Of a stretch of DNA of 64,000 nt, positions 33,251 to 39,779 are shown piece after piece. How positions within the stretch are numbered: the stretch's first letter is position 1; each line of letters opens with the position of its first letter. The notes beneath the pieces are model-generated. The model ran no database searches. It saw only the letters and a program-made list of their open reading frames with translations, and was not told where the DNA came from. The stretch covers positions 186,001 through 250,000 of the forward strand of contig NZ_QULW01000001.1 in assembly GCF_003481825.1 (NCBI RefSeq), written 5' to 3'. This stretch comes from Clostridium sp. OM02-18AC. GTDB taxonomy: Bacteria > Bacillota > Clostridia > Lachnospirales > Lachnospiraceae. Both the position numbers and the translations under genes were made by a program.

Positions 33251-33892
33251 ATGAATACCACGGTAAAGGGAATCCGGCAGGAACTTTTATACTCTGATAA
33301 GAGTTTTTTATTATCTGAGTTTTTTATGCCATCACAAGCACATTCTTTTAGAAAAATAAAAGAAATAACGTATTGCTATGGGGATCATGGAAGTTTTGGA
33401 TATTTAAGGTTCCACGGAAAAAACGGTTCGGTTGAGACATTTTTGTTTCGGAAAAAGAAAAATGAACAGGTATCAGAATTTTTGGATATCATACAAATAG
33501 GATATCCAGATGTGAAACTGAATGAACAGTATGAAAGAATTGATTGCCGATCTGCATATAATTACATGCCAGGAAGAAAAAAGGCATTATGCTGGATATC
33601 TGCATTCATTATTCTGCTGGGTTCATTCTTTTTCTACATGAATAATATGTCTTCCATTATGCACGACAAAAAAATTACGTTGGAAGCGTTTAATCAGTGT
33701 GAAATTGGAATGACATATGAGCAATGTGAGAAAATAATTGGATCTGCGGGAACTCCGCTTGCTGAGTCTGAAATTATAGATACAAGCATGACAGCATATA
33801 TGTGGTACGCCGATGAATACAGCGGAGCAAATGCAGAGTTATACTTTGTGGACGGAAAATTATATCAAAAAGCCCAAATCGGCTTAGAATAG
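33251..33892 (+). CDS. Membrane protein with BLIP/DUF3862-like C-terminal domain
   Basis: 213 residues from the ATG with GAGG upstream. N-terminal 110 residues are cytoplasmic, PH-like beta-rich (YSDKSFLLSEFFMPSQAHSF). One membrane helix (about 115–133, ISAFIILLGSFFFYM). The outer C-terminus (CEIGMTYEQCEKIIGSAGTP … YADEYSGANAELYF) matches the small BLIP/SmpA-like repeat often called DUF3862. AT-rich compared with neighbours. Likely cargo; forms a pair with the next gene. Confidence 0.6.
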   Translation: MNTTVKGIRQELLYSDKSFLLSEFFMPSQAHSFRKIKEITYCYGDHGSFGYLRFHGKNGSVETFLFRKKKNEQVSEFLDIIQIGYPDVKLNEQYERIDCRSAYNYMPGRKKALCWISAFIILLGSFFFYMNNMSSIMHDKKITLEAFNQCEIGMTYEQCEKIIGSAGTPLAESEIIDTSMTAYMWYADEYSGANAELYFVDGKLYQKAQIGLE

Positions 33893-33901
33893 TTACTAAA
33901 A

Positions 33902-34567
33902 ATGAAAAATATACCAATGTATGTAGCGGATTCTTCATTTATACAAGATCCGAGGAAAAGTGTAGTAGAAAATGGCAAGTATTGCACACAAAAATATTCC
34001 ACGCATGAGGTGGAAGCCATCTATCATGCTTTGAAGGTAACACGAAATAAATATCCTATGGATTTAAGAGGGATCGGCCTTGCAAACGAAAGCTGGATTG
34101 TGAAGTATAAGGCTAGATATGTTTTGTTTGAAATGATAATCCAACTCTTAGAGTTGTCGGATAATCCGCTTGACGAATTTTCAAAATCTATTGCTTATGT
34201 AACGAAAGGAGCCTTTTTTAGAAAATATGCGATAAATTTTTTTGAAAAATCAAAACCTTTTGTATCAGATGAAACGCTAATGAAATTTTCATCTTTTCAG
34301 CCACTCAATATACATTTAACTTATGCTAAAGTTTACGAATCAGAACACGAATATGAAAAAGCAATTTCATGCATGGAAGCAGCTCAAAAGTATGGAGGAT
34401 CAGAAAATTTGTATTTTAAGCAAAAAATTAACGAGTTAGAATGCAAGTTGGTGAAAAATAGTCCCAAAAGAAGTAGGACAATGTCAGAGGATGATGTCCA
34501 ATTTGAAAAAGACATACGTTTTGCGGCACGATATTTAATTGATTATTTTAATGTGAATTATATTTAA
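33902..34567 (+). CDS. Hypothetical helical protein
   Basis: 221 residues, 9 bases after the previous gene, no clear ribosome binding site. Mostly helical; the segment YAKVYESEHEYEKAISCMEA resembles a tetratricopeptide unit. AT-rich cargo of unknown role, plausibly translated together with the membrane protein upstream. Confidence 0.5.
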   Translation: MKNIPMYVADSSFIQDPRKSVVENGKYCTQKYSTHEVEAIYHALKVTRNKYPMDLRGIGLANESWIVKYKARYVLFEMIIQLLELSDNPLDEFSKSIAYVTKGAFFRKYAINFFEKSKPFVSDETLMKFSSFQPLNIHLTYAKVYESEHEYEKAISCMEAAQKYGGSENLYFKQKINELECKLVKNSPKRSRTMSEDDVQFEKDIRFAARYLIDYFNVNYI

Positions 34568-34790
34568 AAATCGTCTAGTGCTATAAATACTGGAAGTTTT
34601 ACGGATTGAGATATTAGCATAAACAGACACCTGTATGATGTTACATTTTACAGCAGTCATGTGATGAAAAATTGTTTTGTCTTTTAAGTACTTATGTAGT
34701 TATTTAGACAATCCGCGGAACGAGGGCATTTGTAAGTATATCCAAGTGCAGTTTCCAGAATAGATCTGGAAGGTGAAGGAATTCTAGTCG
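34568..34790 (+). other. Gene-free stretch before the sigma remnant
   Basis: About 220 bases with no supported gene, promoter or repeat. Confidence 0.5.
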
Positions 34791-35320
34791 GATTATCTAA
34801 AGAAGTATGGTCGTGAGCCCTCAGCGGTCGAAATAGCCTGGTTTATGGGATAGTCAGGGCGATACAGGAAAATGCCTGTATGGTGATCCTGAGAAGCCTG
34901 GACGCACCTGTTACGGGAATTGATGGCACAGAAGATACCACGGTGGGGGAGTTGGTGGCAGTAGCAGGCAACCAGGAAGAGGATATTCTGGACCGGATGG
35001 AGAAAGAAAGCCTCTGCCGTACCCTGTGGCGCTGCGTGGACAGTCTGCCAGGGATCCAGCCGGACGTGATCCGGAGCCGATACGGCCAGAACCTCACAAT
35101 AAAGGGCTGTGGGGATGCGTGCGGGATAACTGCAGCAGAGGCAAGGAAACAGCACGACAAGGCGCTGAGGAACCTCAGAAGCGGCGAGAACGGGAAGCTG
35201 CTGCGTCCATTCCTTCCGGATGATGCACAGATCTACAGCAGCGCCCTGATCGGGAACGGTTGGGAGCGTTTCAACCAGACCTGGACAAGTTCAACGGAGC
35301 GGGTAGCCTTAGAACTGTAG
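34791..35320 (+). pseudogene. Remnant of a sigma-70-family gene, frameshifted
   Basis: Reading from 34791 gives DYLKKYGREPSAVEIAWFMG, a region-3 sequence, then TAG at 34851. Two bases on, the frame starting VRAIQENACMVILRSLDAPV continues through GTEDTTVGELV, the region-4 sequence GIQPDVIRSRYGQNL and the helix-turn-helix to 35320, ending WTSSTERVALEL. The 5' half (regions 1–2) is missing. An internal ATG at 34880 could make a 146-residue fragment. Likely derived from a mobile-element sigma factor. Confidence 0.7.
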
Positions 35321-35380
35321 TTGTTTCGGAGCATAACTTTCTTGTCTTTTTACTCATAAGACCATAAAATAAAACATAAT

Positions 35381-35442
35381 GAGAGTCATTCACAGTACCC
35401 ATAATCCAAAAGGATTGTACAGCCGAATGGCTCTTGTTTTTA
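35381..35442 (+). terminator. Long-stem terminator after the sigma remnant
   Basis: Outer stem GAGAGTCATTC/GAATGGCTCTT (G-T pairs), inner AATCC/GGATT around AAAA, followed by GTTTTT. Confidence 0.65.
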
Positions 35443-35490
35443 TCTATGGCGGCCAGAAAAGAGCAAGAGCGGTGTCTGTTTTGTTTGAGG

Positions 35491-35508
35491 TGTTGCGACA
35501 TCGCAACA
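35491..35508. repeat. Dispersed palindrome TGTTGCGA-N2-TCGCAACA, copy 1
   Basis: 8-bp perfect arms. Related copies: 37893–37906 (6-bp core), 45543–45560 (one mismatch) and 58115–58132 (perfect, inside an ORF). Confidence 0.7.
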
Positions 35509-35798
35509 GGGTGGCCGGTCTAGTTTGGTCTTCGGCTCAACGACAAAATGGCGTCGAGTTCAGGGAAGTGCGACCAAAAAGTGTTATCCGCAATTTTTTG
35601 ACACGATAGCGCGCGCATGACTTTGGCCAGAATAGTCCTGCTGCCTGGTATCGTTATCCGGTTACAGGTCCATTTATGGATATGTAAACAGTGATAACAG
35701 GAAGATTGCCGTATCCTGCAGATGGTTAACTTTATAGTATGTCGCATGTGTGTTATTTTTGGCGTAGCGTTTACTTGCTGCGAGTTCAAGGAAGATTA

Positions 35799-35833
35799 GG
35801 TCATTGTATTTTTTTCGATACAATGATCTTTTT
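35799..35833 (+). terminator. Hairpin with T-run in gene-free region
   Basis: TCATTGTAT/ATACAATGA perfect 9-bp stem followed by TCTTTTTG. No gene immediately upstream, so its transcript is unknown. Confidence 0.55.
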
Positions 35834-35984
35834 GCGTCTTAAAATCTATTTTTTCGGGCTACAATTTCCAATTCCGCCCCCATACTTATAATATACAGAA
35901 AAATAAAGGCATTGAGTTAAGGACGATTTCATTTTTTTGGATCGTCCTTCATGCTTATTATGAACAGATTAAGGCATGTTTGAG

Positions 35985-36140
35985 AGCACAGGTGATACAG
36001 ACCTGCGAGGCGGTGCAAGGCCGCCACCATGACGAGGATACCCTAAAACGCCCCTCTGTGGCGTCATGTTGTGCCGGCTGCTGCCGATGCTGCCCTTTAT
36101 TCGAGTGCATTATGCACTGGGTCCCGCCATACCGTAACCC
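35985..36140 (+). ncRNA. Candidate structured RNA upstream of the second recombinase
   Basis: GC-rich block with successive hairpins: AGGT…ACCT (about 35990–36003), GGCGG/CCGCC, CATGACG/CGTCATG (about 36028–36070) and the palindrome AGTGCATTATGCACT near 36105–36120. It precedes the recombinase gene on the same strand and could be its leader or an independent RNA. No known family recognised. Confidence 0.35.
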
Positions 36141-36243
36141 GTTGACTGTAAGGAGGGCTATTGCCTGCCCGGACCGTGAAAACGGCTTAAAAATTGGCTC
36201 GTGACTATCTTAAACACACCTTAAACTGAATGGAGGAATATCT

Positions 36244-37110
36244 ATGCGTAAGAGAATCAAACGAAAATCGACTGTCCAGCAGGTCAAAGAAGCGCTGGAC
36301 GCACAGCTTGCGATTGGCTGTAGCAAGCGGAAGGACAAGCTGGAAGGCTGCACAGAATCAAAAATTTACTCATGGGAGACGTACCGCGTCTATCTGCGGC
36401 ACGCTATCAATTTTGTGAAGTGGTGCCGGGACGTGCATCAGATCCGCGATCTGGAAGCGTGCAAGCCGTATGCAGCGGAATATATCCAGGGGCTGACTGC
36501 TGCCGGCCGTGCACCGTCTACTTTGAAGCTGATCGCTTCGGCTATCGCAAAGGTGTATCACTGCAGTGTGGAAGATCTGAAGATTAAGACAGCACCCAGA
36601 AGACGGGCGAACATTACCCGATCGAGAGGACGCAAGGCTTCAGATGCGCACTTTTCGGAGAAGAACAACCAGGATCTGGTTGATTTCTGCCGCGGAACCG
36701 GTCTGCGCAACCATAAGGAGCTGCAGCAGGTGAAGGGCACACAGTTGGAACGGCGGGACGGTATCTATTATCTGATCGGCGTCAAGGGCAAAGGCGGAAA
36801 GATCCGTGATGTTCCTGTGCTTCCGGATTACGAGGTCACAGTGGTACGCTGCTGCGTGGCTGCCGGTTCTGGAAAGGTCTGGCCTCATGTATCGAGTCAC
36901 GCTGATATACATAGCTACCGGGCTGATTACGCTACTGCCTGGTATAAGCGCCTTGCGCGTCCTGTGGCTTTCCTGGAGCGCTCAGAACGGTATGTCTGCC
37001 GCTGTGATCGTGCCGGGGTAGTATATGACAAGGCGGCTATGAAACAGGTTTCCCGCTTCCTGGGGCATAACAGAATCGAGGTAATTGCGGGGCACTATCT
37101 GCACGAATAG
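36244..37110 (+). CDS. Second tyrosine recombinase (plasmid/element type)
   Basis: 288 residues. N-terminal SAM-like domain (YSWETYRVYLRHAINFVKWC; APSTLKLIASAIAKVYHC). Catalytic residues: Arg in GTGLRNHKEL, Lys in KGKGGKIRDVPV, HxxR in DIHSYRADYATA, second His in FLGHNRIEVI and Tyr in AGHYLHE. Shorter than the integrase at 21477 and of a different subgroup, of the kind found alone on small plasmids and elements of gut Firmicutes. TGGAGGAA precedes the ATG. Followed by DnaA boxes and palindromic repeats. Confidence 0.8.
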   Translation: MRKRIKRKSTVQQVKEALDAQLAIGCSKRKDKLEGCTESKIYSWETYRVYLRHAINFVKWCRDVHQIRDLEACKPYAAEYIQGLTAAGRAPSTLKLIASAIAKVYHCSVEDLKIKTAPRRRANITRSRGRKASDAHFSEKNNQDLVDFCRGTGLRNHKELQQVKGTQLERRDGIYYLIGVKGKGGKIRDVPVLPDYEVTVVRCCVAAGSGKVWPHVSSHADIHSYRADYATAWYKRLARPVAFLERSERYVCRCDRAGVVYDKAAMKQVSRFLGHNRIEVIAGHYLHE

Positions 37111-37135
37111 ATGCGTGAGACATATTGTTATAGGG

Positions 37136-37153
37136 TTATCCACATTATTCACA
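37136..37153 (+). promoter_or_regulatory. Two abutting DnaA boxes
   Basis: TTATCCACA (consensus) at 37136–37144 directly followed by TTATTCACA at 37145–37153. Suggests a replication origin remnant or DnaA-regulated site. Confidence 0.55.
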
Positions 37154-37200
37154 GGGGATTGTTGGTGAAAGAGACAATAGGCGCCTTTATGTTACCATTT

Positions 37201-37233
37201 GACGCCTTGACGGTTTTATGTAAGGCGTCTTTT
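37201..37233 (+). terminator. Terminator after the second recombinase
   Basis: GACGCCTT/AAGGCGTC stem and TTTT tail. Confidence 0.75.
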
Positions 37234-37332
37234 GGGGTACATAGTCAGCTATACGCTGCAACGTTCGGAAATGGCAAATGCTAACATCTGCCGTACAGCT
37301 GAGCTATATGCTTATTTGGCCAATATTCAAAG

Positions 37333-37624
37333 CGAACGTTCGGTATCATGATACTGAAAAATACTGAAATTTTTTTGCAACGGCACTGTTGTCAAACGTG
37401 GTCGAAAATGCAGCGTTTCATGTAAGCAATGTTGTACTTTAAAACGAAACGAATAGGGTTACAAAACAAACACGAATGCGCGGGAAAATGGCTGAAATAC
37501 TGCATTTTCCAAAACAAACGAATAGCCAAAACGTTGCGTTTCACAAAACCGACGAAGCAGCAGGACGCCTATTTAAGACCATAGATATTTATAGCGAACG
37601 TTCGGATAGAATAGCGAACGTTCG
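37333..37624. repeat. Repeated palindrome CGAACGTTCG
   Basis: Perfect 10-bp palindromes at 37333–37342, 37595–37604 and 37615–37624, with a partial copy near 37260. The last two sit in 20-bp direct repeats beginning ATAGCGAACGTTCGGA, an iteron-like spacing. The same pair recurs at 62661–62691 within the terminase small subunit gene. Confidence 0.65.
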
Positions 37625-37670
37625 GAATCCGATAAATCACTTTTTGGAAAAGCCTATGGGTACTGTTTGA
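37476..37670 (+). CDS. Doubtful small ORF
   Basis: 64 codons (MRGKMAEILHFPKQTNSQNV…), no ribosome binding site. It reads through the two CGAACGTTCG repeats as SERSD and ANVRN, and its end lies in a long inverted repeat. The MAEILHFPKQ start looks protein-like, but coding is unproven. Confidence 0.3.
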   Translation: MRGKMAEILHFPKQTNSQNVAFHKTDEAAGRLFKTIDIYSERSDRIANVRNPINHFLEKPMGTV

Positions 37671-37714
37671 CACCTTCCGGGGCAATACTTCAAGGTGTCA
37701 AACAGTACCCATAG
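37654..37714. repeat. 23-bp perfect inverted repeat
   Basis: Arms 37654–37676 and 37692–37714 are exact reverse complements (start CTATGGGTACTG), with a 15-base loop. Longer than any terminator stem in the window and without a T-run. Confidence 0.85.
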
Positions 37715-37798
37715 ACATAAAGATGGGGGCGCTTTCTTTCTTCCTTGTGCTTTCATGCTCTGGAAGACTGCCAGGGACTCCGAACCGGTTAAACGAAT

Positions 37799-37906
37799 GT
37801 TGTACAACGCTGTCTTTCAAAACAACACGAATAGCCGGATGTGACTATTATTCACATCCGAAAGTGACTGATAGTCACAATAGCCTGCTGCGTTGCGAGA
37901 TCGCAA
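37799..37906. repeat. Cluster of four different palindromes
   Basis: GTTGTACAAC (37799–37808), CGGATGTGA-N7-TCACATCCG (37836–37860), GTGACT-N3-AGTCAC (37864–37878) and TTGCGA-N2-TCGCAA (37893–37906), all within about 110 bases. Confidence 0.75.
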
Positions 37907-38574
37907 GAGCTTGAAGCCCGAACGAAGCCCGAGGATGTTAAGAAATGTTAAGCTGCAGCGCGGTTATGTGGTCCTGCTGCGGTGCGGCCTTAATTAGTGA
38001 ACACGATGAGCGCGCGCAATATTAAGCTCCGGGAATGTTAACTTTGTGCCCTGCTGCAGGTGAAAGCAAAATTGCGTTTACCTCACTTCGTTGGAGCGGA
38101 TCCGCAGCAGCCGGAGGCAGAAATGGATCGGGCGTGGCAGCAGGAGAAGCCAGAAATGGCTTTACCTTTGAAGCCGCGAACAACGGGGGAACAACGAGAA
38201 ATTGCGACTCGTACTGGAGTACGAAGCCGTGAGGAAGCCGTGAGAAATGGGAGCTTTTCCCTTATCGTCAAAAATGGCGAAAACATGGGGCGTTGACAGC
38301 AGCATTGCGACATTTGCGACGCCCTAAAAAAGGGCGTGAAGCAAGGACGAAGCGAGGACGAAGCAAGAGCGAACCAAGAGGGCAGCAGGACAGCAGCAGG
38401 CTTTCTCTGTGCCTTCCTGTGCCCTTTTACCCAGGGAATGTGGAAATGTTTAGGCGATTCCGTACAAGACCGCAGTTCCCCCATTCTTTGCGCAGAATGC
38501 CCATTCGCGGGTTAGATATAGGCTGTTGTGAAACGCGATACCATTCAACATTATATGAATAGGAGAATAAGTAC
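37907..38574 (+). other. Gene-free stretch
   Basis: About 670 bases with no convincing gene. Short frames are present but lack ribosome binding sites and read as low-complexity Arg/Glu/Pro sequence. Confidence 0.5.
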
Positions 38575-38868
38575 ATGAAATTTAAAATTTTGAATAAAAA
38601 ATATCATATTGTGGCTGTAGATATGCCAGGAGGCAAGAAAGGCGGGATCCATGTTGGTTATGACCGGATCAGTGACACAATCATGATAAACAAAGATGCG
38701 CCTTACCTGGATAAGCTGGTGAAGCTGATCGGCACGTATTTGGACGTAAAAGAGTATGGAGACGATGCGGAGCTGATCTTGAAAGAAGCAGAAAAGGGCA
38801 GCAGCCTGCAGGAGCTGATTGACGTGATTGACCGGATTGATCACATTCGCAGACATGGGAAAGAATAG
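38575..38868 (+). CDS. Hypothetical protein, paralogue of the gene at 26594
   Basis: 97 residues: MKFKILNKKYHIVAVDMPGG, core SDTIMINKDAPYLDKLVKLI, tail VIDRIDHIRRHGKE. It aligns over its whole length with the left-half protein. TAGGAGAA precedes the ATG. It lies at the right end of the element, just before the arm-type site. Confidence 0.65.
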   Translation: MKFKILNKKYHIVAVDMPGGKKGGIHVGYDRISDTIMINKDAPYLDKLVKLIGTYLDVKEYGDDAELILKEAEKGSSLQELIDVIDRIDHIRRHGKE

Positions 38869-38900
38869 CCGGTTCTGATGTCATTGGATGGAACGGCGCA

Positions 38901-38923
38901 TGATACTAAAATGATACTAAAAA
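38901..38923 (+). repeat. Right arm-type integrase site
   Basis: Same 23 bp and orientation as 21461–21483 (two TGATACTAAAA units), 95 bases inside attR. Confidence 0.65.
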
Positions 38924-39018
38924 ATGAATGAAACACAAAAATCAGCATTAAAAATCGGCAAATAATACCCTGGAACAACGGAAATATCAGCAAAAAAGAG
39001 CTGAAAAGTTCCTCCTAT

Positions 39019-39052
39019 TATAGTATTGAAAACCAGATAGCAAGTGGAAAAG
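39019..39052 (+). repeat. attR
   Basis: 34 bp matching 21388–21421 with one mismatch. The right flank leads into the ridA promoter region. Confidence 0.9.
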
Positions 39053-39115
39053 ATCATGCAAAAAACAAAAAATTTGGAACAAAAACAAAAAGTATTAACG
39101 AAGCTTGAAAAGGGA

Positions 39116-39144
39116 TTGAATTTTTTATCCGGAATGTCTATAAT
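39116..39144 (+). promoter_or_regulatory. ridA promoter
   Basis: TTGAAT (39116–39121), 17-base spacer, consensus TATAAT (39139–39144). Confidence 0.85.
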
Positions 39145-39181
39145 AGAAAATTACAAAGAACAAACAAAGGAGAGATTTCTT

Positions 39182-39562
39182 ATGAAAAAAGTATTAGCAA
39201 CTAACAATGCTCCGGCAGCAATCGGACCGTATTCCCAGGCAATCCACGCAGACAAGTTTGTATTTGTTTCCGGTCAGCTTCCGATCGATCCGGCTACTGG
39301 TGAGTTTGCAGGTGCAGATATCGCAGCACAGACCAAGCAGTCCTTAACCAACATCAAGAACATTCTGGAGAGCGACGGACTTAGCATGGCAAACGTAGTA
39401 AAGACCACTGTTCTGTTAAACAACATCGCAGATTTCGGTGCTATGAACGAAGTTTACGCTACGTTCTTTGAGGGTGCATGCCCGGCAAGAGCAGCTTTCG
39501 AGGTTGCAGCACTTCCGAAGGGCGCACTGGTAGAGATTGAGGCAATTGCATACGCTGAGTAA
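39182..39562 (+). CDS. ridA: RidA family enamine/imine deaminase
   Basis: Hydrolyses reactive 2-aminoacrylate and related imines released by PLP enzymes. 126 residues, normal length. Seen: NAPAAIGPYSQAIHADKFVF (start), VSGQLPIDPATGEF, the conserved Arg in CPARAAFEVAALPKGALVEI and EAIAYAE at the end. The ATG is 9 bases after AAAGGAGAG and 38 after the -10 box; longer in-frame readings upstream run through the promoter. Confidence 0.95.
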   Translation: MKKVLATNNAPAAIGPYSQAIHADKFVFVSGQLPIDPATGEFAGADIAAQTKQSLTNIKNILESDGLSMANVVKTTVLLNNIADFGAMNEVYATFFEGACPARAAFEVAALPKGALVEIEAIAYAE

Positions 39563-39676
39563 TCGAAAAACGGCGGATGTGTTACGGATTGTTTTCAATC
39601 TGTCATGCACGGAAACAGCATAGAAGTGGAACGATGCAGGCACGGACTTGGGTTCGCTGCCTGCGTAGATCCGGAT

Positions 39677-39729
39677 ACAGCAGGTACTGCGAACAAAGGT
39701 TTGCGGTACCTGCTGTTTTATGGTAGAAT
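39677..39729 (+). terminator. ridA terminator overlapping the pcrA promoter
   Basis: An 11-bp perfect stem (ACAGCAGGTAC/GTACCTGCTGT) with inner pairing and TTTT. Its 3' arm begins a promoter: TTGCGG (39701–39706), 17-base spacer, TAGAAT (39724–39729) with TG extension. Confidence 0.75.
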
Positions 39730-39779
39730 GGTTACTGTTTATGGAGCGAGAAAAAAGATTTTGAAAGGATAACAGCGCA

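Larger units (their letters stand above)
35443..36243 (+). other. Gene-free, hairpin-rich region
   Basis: About 800 bases without a supported gene. It holds the palindrome at 35491–35508, a terminator-like hairpin (35801–35809/35818–35826, then T-run), an inverted repeat AAGGACGAT/ATCGTCCTT (35919–35949) and a GC-rich folded block at 35985–36140. Confidence 0.6.
21388..39052. mobile_element. Integrated 17.7-kb decayed prophage/composite element
   Basis: Bounded by a 34-bp direct repeat (one mismatch). It sits in the intergenic space between the DUF1836 gene and ridA. From left: integrase, two type I toxin–antitoxin modules, repressor and Cro-like genes, replication-organiser and helicase-loader genes, small genes, tail chaperone, tape measure, cargo, broken sigma gene, a second tyrosine recombinase with plasmid-like sequence, and a paralogue of a left-half gene. 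There is no terminase, portal, capsid, baseplate or lysis gene, so it cannot form particles alone. Confidence 0.88.

Noticed and set aside
34880..35320. Intact 146-residue regulator gene
   Set aside because: The sequence continues upstream in homology to sigma region 3 across a frameshift, and there is no ribosome binding site, so it is a remnant.
37476..37670. Firm gene call for the 64-codon ORF
   Set aside because: No ribosome binding site, and it overlaps palindromic repeats and a long inverted repeat; kept only as doubtful.
38060..38296. 78-codon ORF in the right end of the first element
   Set aside because: Low-complexity Arg/Glu/Pro translation, no ribosome binding site, and overlapping frames on both strands of similar length.
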